Assembly (NCBI GenBank): GCA_033344895.1
Contig: JAWPMN010000001.1
Coordinates: 2,240,001 to 2,304,000, forward strand
Origin: Alphaproteobacteria bacterium
GTDB lineage: Bacteria; Pseudomonadota; Alphaproteobacteria; UBA8366; Aestuariispiraceae
Direction: 5' to 3'
DNA: 64,000 bases
Part shown: one piece after another, positions 29,387 through 37,892 of the stretch
Numbering within the stretch: the first letter of the stretch is position 1
Layout: each line of letters begins with the position of its first letter
Made by a program: the position numbers and the translations under genes
The notes under the pieces: generated by a model
What the model saw: only the letters and a program-made list of their open reading frames with translations
The model's database searches: none
What the model was told of the DNA's origin: nothing

Positions 29387-30222
29387 TGGCAGCAGCAGAA
29401 AAGCACGTACTTGGCTTATCCGGTGGCCGGGACAGCGCGGCGTTGGCCGTCTACATGCGTCAGCACCATCCAGAACTTGATATCGAATACTTCTTTACCG
29501 ACACAGGTAAAGAGCTACCGGAAGTCTATGAGTACCTTGGCCGTCTGGAAGGGTTCCTGGGTAAGCCGATCCTCCGGCTCAATCCGGATCGCGATTTCGA
29601 TTTCTGGCTCAAGCAGTACAACGACTTCCTGCCGTCTCCGCAGACTCGTTGGTGTACCAGGCAGTTAAAGCTACGTCCGTTCGAGCGCTGGCTTCGCCCG
29701 ATGCTCGACGAAGGCATAAAGGTATTCAGTTACGTGGCCATTAGAGGCGATGAAGAATACCGAGAAGGATACAGCTCCAAACACGAGAACCTCGTTGTGA
29801 AGCTCCCTTTTAAAGACGCTGGCATCGACAAAGCGGGTGTTCTTGAGATTCTCGACGCAGCAGGATTAGGGCTTCCGACGTACTATTCCTGGAGGACCCG
29901 CAGCGGCTGTACGTTCTGCTTCTTTCAGCAGAAGATCGAGTGGGTGCGATTGATGGAAGAGCATCCAGAGGCGTTCGAGGACGCGAAGGCGTATGAAAAG
30001 AACGCTGTTGAGCATGGTTCGCCCTTTACTTGGAGCCAGGGCGAGTCATTGGAAGAGCTATCAAAACCCGAGCGAGTGGAACAAATCAGGCAGGACCACG
30101 CCCAGCGCTTGGCGCGCCGTCGCTCCAAGGTTCAGCCAAATCCATTGCGGCCTGATAGCGAGCCGCTAGATATCGACGATCTGTACGGGCAGGCAAAGGT
30201 CTGTCTTGCGTGCCACAAATGA
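29386..30222 (+). CDS. sspD: SspD, PP-loop ATP pyrophosphatase (PAPS-reductase-like)
   Basis: 278 aa. PP-loop SGGRDS at 12-17 in LGLSGGRDSAALAVYMRQ, then YFFTDTGKELPEVYEYL and TRWCTRQLKLRPFE, is the DndC/PAPS-reductase pattern. Cys in RWC, SGCTFC and VCLACHK could bind an iron-sulfur cluster. In the Ssp pathway it activates the DNA backbone for sulfur insertion. The start overlaps the sspC stop by one base (TAATG). A GIY-YIG-like gene follows 20 bp later. Confidence 0.87.
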   Translation: MAAAEKHVLGLSGGRDSAALAVYMRQHHPELDIEYFFTDTGKELPEVYEYLGRLEGFLGKPILRLNPDRDFDFWLKQYNDFLPSPQTRWCTRQLKLRPFERWLRPMLDEGIKVFSYVAIRGDEEYREGYSSKHENLVVKLPFKDAGIDKAGVLEILDAAGLGLPTYYSWRTRSGCTFCFFQQKIEWVRLMEEHPEAFEDAKAYEKNAVEHGSPFTWSQGESLEELSKPERVEQIRQDHAQRLARRRSKVQPNPLRPDSEPLDIDDLYGQAKVCLACHK

Positions 30223-30242
30223 ACATCTTTTGAGGGCACGCA

Positions 30243-30764
30243 ATGAACCTTGATGCAATTGTCGATTTCGCCAAAGCGGCTCACGCTGAAATTGGCAGGT
30301 ACAATGTGACCGTTACATTGACGCCATCAAATATTTTGGCTGGTGAGTACGCCATCGCGGCATTGACATGGACATCGATTAAGTATGGGCCGGAGGAAAT
30401 TGAGAAAGTACCGGACGACAAAAGAGGAATTTATGCTTTTGCCGTTCATCATCCAAGCGGTGTGCTTCCGCCACATGGGTACGTGCTCTACATCGGCATC
30501 GCGGGCAGAGACTCAGATCGCTCGCTGCGCGACAGATATCGAGACTATTTAAACGTAAAAAAAGTCGTAAAGCGACCTAGAATTGCCAGAATGATTGGCG
30601 ATTGGCACGAAGTGCTAAAATTCTTCTTCGCGCCGATTGAGGGGAATGTCTCCTCGGAAGACTTAAAGAAAATAGAGCAACAACTCAATACCGCTTTAAT
30701 GCCGCCCTTCTCAGTAGGAGATCTGGAAGCCGGAACGAAAGCAAAGAGGAGGGCATTCCAATGA
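30243..30764 (+). CDS. GIY-YIG-like nuclease-fold protein, Ssp-linked
   Basis: 173 aa. GIY at 62-64 (KRGIYAFAVHH) and YIG at 83-85 (GYVLYIGIAGRD), followed by Arg/Tyr (LRDRYRDYL) and a candidate catalytic Glu145 in KKIEQQLNTALMPP: the arrangement of a GIY-YIG domain. The 60 residues before it match nothing I know. It lies in the sspBCD operon and overlaps the next gene by four bases. I infer a sequence- or modification-dependent nuclease; I do not recall it as a standard Ssp component. Confidence 0.7.
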   Translation: MNLDAIVDFAKAAHAEIGRYNVTVTLTPSNILAGEYAIAALTWTSIKYGPEEIEKVPDDKRGIYAFAVHHPSGVLPPHGYVLYIGIAGRDSDRSLRDRYRDYLNVKKVVKRPRIARMIGDWHEVLKFFFAPIEGNVSSEDLKKIEQQLNTALMPPFSVGDLEAGTKAKRRAFQ

Positions 30765-32020
30765 CAAAACCTAAGTGTGAGCGAATCGTGCTACCAGCCC
30801 TGCGCGGCGTAATGGGCTGTTGGGTGTACTACTCGTGTCTTATGAATCTAAAGGAGCTTGCACAACGGGTCAGGTATGCGGAAGAGGTGCATAACAATAA
30901 GCATTTGTCCGACATGATCCAAAGGCAGCTTACGCGAGGAAGAAGCGCACTGATTGCCGCATATCTGGATAGCCAAGAAGAACGATTCTTTAATTCATTG
31001 GTAGTCGCTACGTATGGTGGCCAGCCAAATTGGCATGCGTTAACAGATATCAAGAGTAAAGATAGCGAAGAAGAGCTTTCAAATTTGCAGGATGAAACCA
31101 TCGCCTCTGTTGGATTTCTGACGTTGCAGGGTGATGAGAATCTATTTGCTCTTGATGGGCAGCATCGCCTTGCCGGGATTAAGAAGGCGATCAAAGACGG
31201 CCTTGATCAAGATCCATTTGATGAAGTTTCGGTCATTTTTGTCGCGCATGAGAAAACAAAGAAAGGCCTTGAAAGAACAAGGAGGTTATTCACCACCTTA
31301 AACAAGACGGCACGCCCAGTGTCGAAGGGCGATATTATTGCCTTAGACGAGGATGATGTTATGGCCATCAGCGTGCGGAGGCTAATCGAACAGACGAAGC
31401 TATTTCATGGAAGCAAGGTTGCCTTTGTTGCGTCGAACAATATGCCAGCTTCAAATACAGTAGCCATGACGACAATCGGGAATCTATACGATGTCCTAAC
31501 CATCGTATTTACTAACGCTAAAACTGAATTGAAGAAGACCAAAGCAGATTTACAAAGGTCGAGGCCGAACGACGAGGCCTTAGAGGCCTATTTTAGCCTC
31601 GCGAAGGAATATTTTGAGTGCCTTGGTAAGTATGTTCCGGAGGCAAGGGAGTTTTTCTCGACAGAGAATACGGAAGAAATCGTCAAAAAATATCGGGGCA
31701 ATCACGGGGGAAGCGCAATTTACCGGCCTATAGGGCTGGAGATTTTTACGCGCATTGTTGCCAAATTGACCCATGACATGACGCTCAACGAGGCCGTGAA
31801 ACTCGCAGCGAAGTTGCCAAGAACACTAAGCAAGGCGCCATATGTGAACCTTATGTGGGATTCAAGCAATAAGACCATCTCAAATTCACACAACGTGACC
31901 TTGCGCGAAATTTTGCTCTATATGGTAGGCGCCTCAAAAATGACTGAGGCTACATTGACAGAGAGATACCAGAGGGAGACTGGAAACGATTTGGCGAAAC
32001 TGCCTGCCAAGATCATTTAG
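30761..32020 (+). CDS. DndB-like DGQHR-domain protein
   Basis: 419 aa. ENLFALDGQHRLAGIKKAI at about residues 129-147 holds the DGQHR motif, followed by RTRRLFTTLNKTARPVSKGDIIALDEDD, typical of DndB and DGQHR-domain proteins. In Dnd systems DndB represses the modification operon. I do not recall SspABCD loci carrying it as a rule. The start is uncertain because residues 1-27 look atypical; M28 (MNLKELAQRVRYAEEV) at 30842 is a plausible alternative. The 3' end faces the 152-aa gene convergently, three bases apart. Confidence 0.8.
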   Translation: MTKPKCERIVLPALRGVMGCWVYYSCLMNLKELAQRVRYAEEVHNNKHLSDMIQRQLTRGRSALIAAYLDSQEERFFNSLVVATYGGQPNWHALTDIKSKDSEEELSNLQDETIASVGFLTLQGDENLFALDGQHRLAGIKKAIKDGLDQDPFDEVSVIFVAHEKTKKGLERTRRLFTTLNKTARPVSKGDIIALDEDDVMAISVRRLIEQTKLFHGSKVAFVASNNMPASNTVAMTTIGNLYDVLTIVFTNAKTELKKTKADLQRSRPNDEALEAYFSLAKEYFECLGKYVPEAREFFSTENTEEIVKKYRGNHGGSAIYRPIGLEIFTRIVAKLTHDMTLNEAVKLAAKLPRTLSKAPYVNLMWDSSNKTISNSHNVTLREILLYMVGASKMTEATLTERYQRETGNDLAKLPAKII

Positions 32021-32023
32021 ACG

Positions 32024-32482
32024 TTAGGCAGCCTGCTTCCTCAAAATGGCATCAACGGCATCCGACAGATTCCATATGGGGTCGGCATCGCCGTCTTTGA
32101 GCATCTCAATCACCTTCGGTAGGCCGGCGACTGCGAGGCCGCTTGCTATGGACATCATGCGACGGGGCTCCGAAACGATGTGCACGTCACCGCTTTTGCC
32201 GATGGCGAGCAGCATGAGCGTGTGAACGCGCCACGGATCGCTCCCGAAGATCGAGCCGTCGATGATTTTCTTAGTTTCGTATTTGGTGATGTCAGCCGGT
32301 TCTAGATCGAGGCGCGCGGCTATGCATACCGCCGTAAACCAAAGGTCAACCATCCGAGGAAAGGGGCTTTGGTCGATGATAGCATTGGCGCTTCTCTGGC
32401 AATATCGTTCAAACGCCTCATGAAATTCGATGGGGACATTGATATCGATTGCCTGAAATGGGTTGAAGTAACGATCAGCCAT
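32024..32482 (-). CDS. 152-aa hypothetical protein of the convergent Ssp arm
   Basis: Soluble, with FNPFQAIDINVPIEFHEAFERYCQRSANAIIDQSPFPRMVDLWFTAVCIAARL at the start. I associate this layout with small phosphorothioation-associated proteins but cannot name the family. It is the last gene of a leftward operon (37278 to 32024) with nine bases to the DndD-like gene. Expected to act with the ATPase and helicase upstream. Confidence 0.65.
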   Translation of the reverse strand: MADRYFNPFQAIDINVPIEFHEAFERYCQRSANAIIDQSPFPRMVDLWFTAVCIAARLDLEPADITKYETKKIIDGSIFGSDPWRVHTLMLLAIGKSGDVHIVSEPRRMMSIASGLAVAGLPKVIEMLKDGDADPIWNLSDAVDAILRKQAA

Positions 32483-32491
32483 GAGTGCCTC

Positions 32492-34627
32492 CTACGATGC
32501 TATCTCTAATTGGACGTCAGCATCAGTGCGGCGCTGGCAAAGCTGACATTCGCTTCTGTGGTTGCATTCACACCGCAAGACTTTCCGTTCAGTGACGCCA
32601 GGATTGTTTACGAGCATCTTCGGATAGTGCGCCGGGTTGGTGAGCGTCAGCACCACGCCTGCGGCTTCGTCGATGATCTCTTCGCAGCCAGCGATTTCAT
32701 CGTGGGTCAGGAACAGAATGAGCTGTGCGCTTTCACGCACGGCCGTTCTGAGGATGGAGCGTTTTACATAGCCACTAGTCATACCCAACGGGGTATCGAT
32801 GACATTGGGCGCCTCAACTTCACTGACCTTCGTGAGGGCGAGAATAAACGCTAAAGTAAGCGCCCGGCGGGATGCACCATTTAGGTCTCGATCTGGATTC
32901 AGGGTACGGTCATTTGGGCCGTAAACGATGATGTCGAATTCGGTGCTGATTTCCGCACGACGGATGATTGCCCCCTGTTCAGGGTCAGCGCCTATCATTT
33001 CCAGGAAGATGTCATTCATAAGCTGGCTGACTTTGTGCAGCTCTTCATTAGTGATGCGGTCGTAGGCGCTCTGGAGTACCTGTGTGACATCTTGGGTAAC
33101 TTCCAGTTCGGCAATGATACGGGCGCCTTTCTTCTGTTCTCTCAGCAGCCGGTCACGTTCTTGGGTTAGTCCCTCACGATCTCGCTGAAGGCCGGCAAGC
33201 TTCGTTTCGATCTCCGTGCGCTTCGATAGATAGCGATCACGTTGGTCCTTATAGTGTCGCCGCGTTTCCCGAAGGCCCTGGATGTCGGTGTCCGGCAGCG
33301 AGTCGAGTTGCAGCTCTAGTGCCCGGAATTCTCGGCCTGCGTCATCGCGGAGGATTTGAAGCCCGTCACGGCTTTTGACGACTTTCTCATAGTCTTCTAA
33401 CCACCGCTCTTCATTTCCTCCGGATTGCTGCGGACGAGCACCGAAGTAAAGGCTTGTTATTGTTTCTTGGATGGCATCGGCCTTTTGGCTGTCATCAATG
33501 AGCTTCTGGATATGAGATCGGCGCCGATGCCCGTCAGGGTCATCCGGTGCAAGCGTCTCTCCGCAGATGCAGACTTCGGCGGTTAGGCGATCTTCAAGGA
33601 CCGGAACCGTCGTATTCGGTATTTTCCCCTGATCGTGGAGCTCTTCGAGCTTGTCGAATGCCTGCTGCAACACTGGAGCCAATAGGTCCGTAGCAAGGGA
33701 GCGGCTACGAAAAAGCGCGGCATGTTCCTTGTTTGCGGCGGCAAGTTGATCATCAAGCTGCTTAATCTTCTTTTTGGCCGCATCGAGGTCCTTCTTGAGT
33801 TGCTCTTTGTCGCCCTTTTGTAAAGCGGCCGCGATCTTCTTGTCAGTCTCTTCAACCTTCTCATCAAATGCAGCGAACTGCTGTTTCGCATCTTCCAAAT
33901 CGGTTTCGAGCTTCGATGCCTCGTCATCAATCATCTCAAGCCGGGAAGCGATCTTGTTTAGCTCCCCTCCGGCCCCGACCTGCTTGGCCTGCTTGTTTAC
34001 ATCCGCCGCAGCTTTTTTGACGTGTTTGATGGCGTCTTCAATTACCCCAAGTCCAAGCAGTGACCGTATTGCACGCTGCACACGTTCACGCTTTGTAGAG
34101 AGCGCAACTTCAGCTTCAATGAAACTCAGCGCTCTATCTCCATCGGTGAAAAACACGTCCCGAAGCTCTGGTGGCAATTCCTCATTGATAAGAGCTTCAG
34201 GCGCGTCAATCGGTGAGGCGCCTGTATCGTTCAGCGCAAAGAGTTTCACCGTGGACGGGGACCGGCGCGCATCGCTGTCGATTTCCTCATAGGTTGATCG
34301 GACGATCCGATACTGCCGCCGAGTTTCGTGAAGACCGCTGGGGCCACGGCGGACGGTGGTCACTTCGAACTCGACAGTTGCCGTGATCGGAACCCGCTTT
34401 CCGTCTGATTCTTCCCAGTCTATAGGGTGCAGACGGAAACCGTCTCCCTTTCCGGGAAGAGCGGTGTCGCCGTATAGCGCCCATTGAAGCGCGTTAAGGA
34501 TCGTCGTCTTTCCCGACTCATTGGCTGCACGGATAACAGTCAAATTCTTTTCGGCGTCGCTTGAGAAGCGAAGCTCGAGGTCTCGAAGAAGGCGGAAATT
34601 GTGAAATTCAGCGCGAAGCAGTTTCAT
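32492..34627 (-). CDS. DndD/Rad50-like SMC-type ATPase
   Basis: 711 aa. Walker A ANESGKTT at 35-42, a long coiled coil (about 195-330 and 400-520), a hook-like CICGE at 353-357, and a C-terminal ABC half with LNGASRRALTLAFILAL (signature) and NVIDTPLG (Walker B). The last 35 residues hold a Cys/His cluster (RCECNHRSECQLCQR) that may bind zinc. This is the DndD architecture. No DndC/E neighbours are on this strand, so it probably belongs to a restriction arm (sspFGH- or pbe-type) rather than to modification. It overlaps the 80-aa gene by four bases. Confidence 0.82.
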   Translation of the reverse strand: MKLLRAEFHNFRLLRDLELRFSSDAEKNLTVIRAANESGKTTILNALQWALYGDTALPGKGDGFRLHPIDWEESDGKRVPITATVEFEVTTVRRGPSGLHETRRQYRIVRSTYEEIDSDARRSPSTVKLFALNDTGASPIDAPEALINEELPPELRDVFFTDGDRALSFIEAEVALSTKRERVQRAIRSLLGLGVIEDAIKHVKKAAADVNKQAKQVGAGGELNKIASRLEMIDDEASKLETDLEDAKQQFAAFDEKVEETDKKIAAALQKGDKEQLKKDLDAAKKKIKQLDDQLAAANKEHAALFRSRSLATDLLAPVLQQAFDKLEELHDQGKIPNTTVPVLEDRLTAEVCICGETLAPDDPDGHRRRSHIQKLIDDSQKADAIQETITSLYFGARPQQSGGNEERWLEDYEKVVKSRDGLQILRDDAGREFRALELQLDSLPDTDIQGLRETRRHYKDQRDRYLSKRTEIETKLAGLQRDREGLTQERDRLLREQKKGARIIAELEVTQDVTQVLQSAYDRITNEELHKVSQLMNDIFLEMIGADPEQGAIIRRAEISTEFDIIVYGPNDRTLNPDRDLNGASRRALTLAFILALTKVSEVEAPNVIDTPLGMTSGYVKRSILRTAVRESAQLILFLTHDEIAGCEEIIDEAAGVVLTLTNPAHYPKMLVNNPGVTERKVLRCECNHRSECQLCQRRTDADVQLEIAS

Positions 34628-34866
34628 GCGTCAGTATCCCCCACAAAATCCTGCCCACGTTTTTCAGTGAGGAAGCGAGCTGCCGCGTTGCATTTGTCGT
34701 TTATTTTCTTCTGAATGCTAGTGCCTTGGACCCTATGCTGCCGCTCATATTCAAGCACGTCCGAGATGACATCGACGACTTCCTCACGATAGCCGTCGCA
34801 TCGCTCCTCAATCCCCTGAGATTGTTCTAGGATAATTGAAATGATTTTTTTGTCATTCAACGGCAT
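34624..34866 (-). CDS. 80-aa helical protein of the convergent Ssp arm
   Basis: MPLNDKKIISIILEQSQGIEERCDGYREEVVDVISDVLEYERQHRVQGTSIQKKIND, all predicted helix, acidic and basic mixed. No family recognised; I do not call it DndE. It overlaps the ATPase start (ATGA) and follows the helicase by 15 bp, so it is co-translated with both and probably binds one of them. Confidence 0.65.
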   Translation of the reverse strand: MPLNDKKIISIILEQSQGIEERCDGYREEVVDVISDVLEYERQHRVQGTSIQKKINDKCNAAARFLTEKRGQDFVGDTDA

Positions 34867-34881
34867 CGACCTGATCCCCCC

Positions 34882-37056
34882 TTATAAAAATGCAGCATCG
34901 GCGAGCTTGTCGAGAACCGCCAGGGGTCCGTCGGGCCTACCTGCATTGCGTGCCAATCGAGCAAATTCCTGTGCTCTCTTGAGTTCCGATCGCACCAACC
35001 CACGGGCATCTTCATCAAGACCTTCTTCTAGTCCCGGTGGCAGGGCAAGAAAATCGTGAATGGTACTGTAAGTTTTGCCGATTGCGCTGCATGTACGCAG
35101 CAAGCGGCCACGGCGTTGAATCCACTGTCGCTCTACCGTAGTGCTTGCGAGGACGAATGCTCGACATATCTGAGGGATGTTGACACCCTCATCGAGAACG
35201 CGTTTAGCTGTCAGGACTTGGATTTCGCCGTCCTGGAACGACCGAATAATCCGCTTCGTTTGGTCGCGATTGCTGGTTTCCTCAGCGGTGAGCTGGTGAA
35301 ACAGAACACCTTTATCTCGCAATAGCCTATTCACTGCTTCCAACTGTGCTGGCGCTTTGTCTGTGGCGTAAATAAGCGTATGCCGCAACGCTTGGAGATT
35401 TTCCTTGGCAAGCAAAGCTGACAAGGTGGTTAGCTTTCCTTCGGCTGTTTCGAGCAGAGCGCGCCGATCTCGGAGCAACTTCGAGAGAAATTCGTCAGGC
35501 TTACCGTTGTCATTGCGCCAGGCGTTCTGTTTGATCTTGGCCGTGAGATCGTACCAATCCTCCATTTCATCGGACGTAAGGTAAACTGGATGAACGTAAT
35601 AGTCGTACTCTACCAAACAGTGGCCGATTGCTTCTTCTAATGTGAATTGAAATACCGGTTCGCCAAAGAATGAGAAAAGAGCATCTGTGCCTTCTTGGTC
35701 ATATTGACGGATTGGAGTGGCCGAAAGGGCCAATCGGTATTCAAAAAATTCAGGCGGATTATTGGTGAATGAAGGACTGCCTAAGTTATGCGCTTCGTCG
35801 GCGATTAGGAGCTTCGCACAATCAAAGGATTCTATGACCTCCAGGAATGCAGAAGTGCAAAGAGTGTCGTGACTGATTACCACGGCCTCAGCTTTTGAGA
35901 TGCCGGTGCGCAGCCGCCGTTTGATTCGCTGTAGTTCATTGGCTCGCCTCTGATGTCCGGAGAAAGTCGTGAGATTTGTTGGTTTCAGACCGAAGGGTGC
36001 GATTTCATCGCACCACTGTTCGATCAGCGGCACGTAAGGGGCGGCTACCACAATCAATAGCGGCTGATGGTTTTCATAGAGCCGGAAGGCAGCAATCATT
36101 GACGTGATTGTCTTGCCCGATCCCGTTGCCATTTCAAGGACGCCACGGAAGCCCGCCTCGCACCATGCGCTGACCGCTTTGCCTTGATGCGCAAACGGGC
36201 CATCTTCATATCGGAGATTGGTAGGAATTGAGAAATTGCCTGTCGGGAGTATCGGAATCTCGTAGGGCGCCTGTTCTTCAGAAAGCCCGCTTGCCCGATC
36301 ATATAGGGCTTGAAGGTCTCCTTCTGTGGGTGGGGTTTCCGACTGATAGGTCTTTAGTAACTTTTCCTCTACTGCCTTAGGCGCAGGAATGACGAGGCAA
36401 TTGTCTTCTTTGTTCTCCCACAGCCGGCGAAATTGATAATCCAATTTTTCAGTGATGTACCGTTGATTGGGGTCGTCCCAAGATTTCGAGATTGCAATCT
36501 GCTCGATGTTTTTCTTAATGCCGGCATAGGTCACATTGCTTGACCCGTGCGCCGCCAACACGTCTTCACCAGAGTGAAACAGCCAGACTTTTGGATGGAA
36601 TAGCGCATCCTTCATTAGGGCTATTTGAAGCTGCAACCGGCCGACACGAAGGAGGTAAGAGAGGCACTTCAGCGTATGCTGCTGGAGGAGGTCTTCAGTC
36701 ACGACTATCGTGTCGAATATTTCTGCTGCAACGTCTTCCGGACTCTGTGTTCCCGCTTCTATTGCGGCTAAGTCCTCTTGGCGGAGCAGCGGGCTAATGA
36801 TTAGGCGGAAGCTTTCATTGGATTGCTCAATAAACGTCGCCAAACCTGGTGCTAAGTCGGCAAGTACAGCGCTAGAAAAAAAGCCGACCATGCAATCTAC
36901 TCGACGGGCGGCTCTGAATCCCGGAATTAGGACCTCATCAACCAGAGGGTCGGTAGGTAAGAAGTAGAGTGGGCGGATGTGCGACAATGCCTTTAAGGCA
37001 GCGGCGGTCGCTGATCCCGTTGGTACGGACACAGGTTGCATCGCGTTGCCTGACAC
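34882..37056 (-). CDS. PLD-like nuclease / DEAH helicase fusion
   Basis: 724 aa. N-terminal phospholipase-D-like half: RAARRVDCMVGFFSSAVLADL, then HPK at 154-156 and GSSN at 171-174, an HxK...N set with a single visible copy. The helicase half has a Walker A ATGSGKT at 310-316, DEAH at 420-423, and motif VI WIQRRGRLLR near residue 655. Such fusions are restriction effectors in several systems. The GTG start at 37056 is likely; ATG 37041 is possible. It opens the arm, after a small ribbon-helix-helix gene. Confidence 0.85.
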   Translation of the reverse strand: MSGNAMQPVSVPTGSATAAALKALSHIRPLYFLPTDPLVDEVLIPGFRAARRVDCMVGFFSSAVLADLAPGLATFIEQSNESFRLIISPLLRQEDLAAIEAGTQSPEDVAAEIFDTIVVTEDLLQQHTLKCLSYLLRVGRLQLQIALMKDALFHPKVWLFHSGEDVLAAHGSSNVTYAGIKKNIEQIAISKSWDDPNQRYITEKLDYQFRRLWENKEDNCLVIPAPKAVEEKLLKTYQSETPPTEGDLQALYDRASGLSEEQAPYEIPILPTGNFSIPTNLRYEDGPFAHQGKAVSAWCEAGFRGVLEMATGSGKTITSMIAAFRLYENHQPLLIVVAAPYVPLIEQWCDEIAPFGLKPTNLTTFSGHQRRANELQRIKRRLRTGISKAEAVVISHDTLCTSAFLEVIESFDCAKLLIADEAHNLGSPSFTNNPPEFFEYRLALSATPIRQYDQEGTDALFSFFGEPVFQFTLEEAIGHCLVEYDYYVHPVYLTSDEMEDWYDLTAKIKQNAWRNDNGKPDEFLSKLLRDRRALLETAEGKLTTLSALLAKENLQALRHTLIYATDKAPAQLEAVNRLLRDKGVLFHQLTAEETSNRDQTKRIIRSFQDGEIQVLTAKRVLDEGVNIPQICRAFVLASTTVERQWIQRRGRLLRTCSAIGKTYSTIHDFLALPPGLEEGLDEDARGLVRSELKRAQEFARLARNAGRPDGPLAVLDKLADAAFL

Positions 37057-37074
37057 CGTTCCCCCCCTTCTCTT

Positions 37075-37278
37075 CTACACAGCTTGGCCGTCCGGATTCC
37101 CAAACGGCGCCGTATCCTTTTTGTTGTGCCTTTCTACAAACTCGGAAACGGCACGACGCACAATCCACGCAGTAGACAGGTCCAAGGAATCCGCCATCTT
37201 TTTAACGGCCTTGTGATCCCGTTCATCCAGCGTCACAGAAAGGCGCACGCTGCGCTTGTTACTCTTAGGCCTTGCCAT
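37075..37278 (-). CDS. Ribbon-helix-helix protein
   Basis: 67 aa from ATG 37278 (MARPKSNKRSVRLSVTLDERDHKAVKKMADSLDLSTAWIVRRAVSEFVER). RSVRLSVTLDERDH is the beta strand and STAWIVRRAVSEFVE the helix of a CopG/Arc-type dimer. It is first in the leftward arm operon, 18 bp before the helicase, so it is a likely autoregulator. No toxin partner is visible. Confidence 0.8.
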   Translation of the reverse strand: MARPKSNKRSVRLSVTLDERDHKAVKKMADSLDLSTAWIVRRAVSEFVERHNKKDTAPFGNPDGQAV

Positions 37279-37400
37279 TAGGGCCGCCTTGCCGGTTAAT
37301 TGCACCACTTTACACCACTTAGGCGTGTTTGACCAAGAAATTCAAGATACGGGGTTACGCAGCCGGTTTATGTTGATCTTAGCGCCCATTCTTTGAAGTT

Positions 37401-37471
37401 GTACCTGATCCAAAAAGAACGCCCCGCCGAAGCGGGGCGTTGTCTGTTCGCCTTGACGGCTAGGCCGTCTG
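37401..37471 (+). repeat. Direct repeat flanking the ssp island, right copy
   Basis: 71 bp matching 23630-23701 with one indel and three substitutions. Contains the terminator (stem 37418-37427 / 37432-37441) and, on the minus strand, the 3' end of alpA2. Confidence 0.9.
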
Positions 37472-37681
37472 GGCTTCCGGGACCGAGGCCAGTCTTTGGC
37501 CCTCCAGCCACCGGTTGAATTGTCGGCGGTCGATATAGACCCGACCTCCGACTTTGATCAGCGCTGCATTTAAGCCGTTGGAGTCGGCATGGAATATCCA
37601 CCAGCGCAATTTTGCCTCCGTCACAAAGCTCGCTTCTTCGGCCAATTGCTTGACCGTCCGAAGCTCCGTGTAATCCACCAC
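37460..37681 (-). CDS. AlpA/Xis-like small HTH protein (copy 2)
   Basis: 73 aa from GTG 37681. LRTVKQLAEEASFVTEAKLRWWIFHADSNGLNAALIKVGGRVYIDRRQFNRWL is a clear paralogue of copy 1 (23413-23637). Probably the excisionase or regulator working with the fMet integrase. It diverges from fic across a region with repeated accggca motifs. Confidence 0.85.
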   Translation of the reverse strand: MVDYTELRTVKQLAEEASFVTEAKLRWWIFHADSNGLNAALIKVGGRVYIDRRQFNRWLEGQRLASVPEAQTA

Positions 37682-37739
37682 GGGACTACTCTCCTTTAGA
37701 CGGTATTGGTTGAAAAGGAGAAGGAGGTCCGAACAATCT

Positions 37740-37892
37740 AGCCGGAAACGGCTGAAAATTCAATAATCCGGCGGATTTCGCCGTTTGGCGCAACCGGCAG
37801 CCATACCGGCATTTTTACCGGCAAAAAATTAAGGCGTGTGGTCATAAGCATATGCTATAGTGTAATAAATTAAAAAATAGGAACCGGCATTA
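37740..37892. promoter_or_regulatory. alpA2-fic divergent control region
   Basis: Holds four accggca copies (about 37791, 37804, 37817 and 37882) plus agccg-gaaa-cggct and related CCGG-centred dyads. The repeats are irregularly spaced and lie between divergent genes, so they may be operators for AlpA2. A -10-like tatagt occurs near 37855. Confidence 0.5.

Noticed and set aside
34624-34866. Identification of the 80-aa protein as DndE
   Set aside because: Shorter than DndE and no matching motif; left as unknown.
23690-37278. SspE-type nickase in the island
   Set aside because: No gene shows the SspE domains; only the convergent arm is seen.
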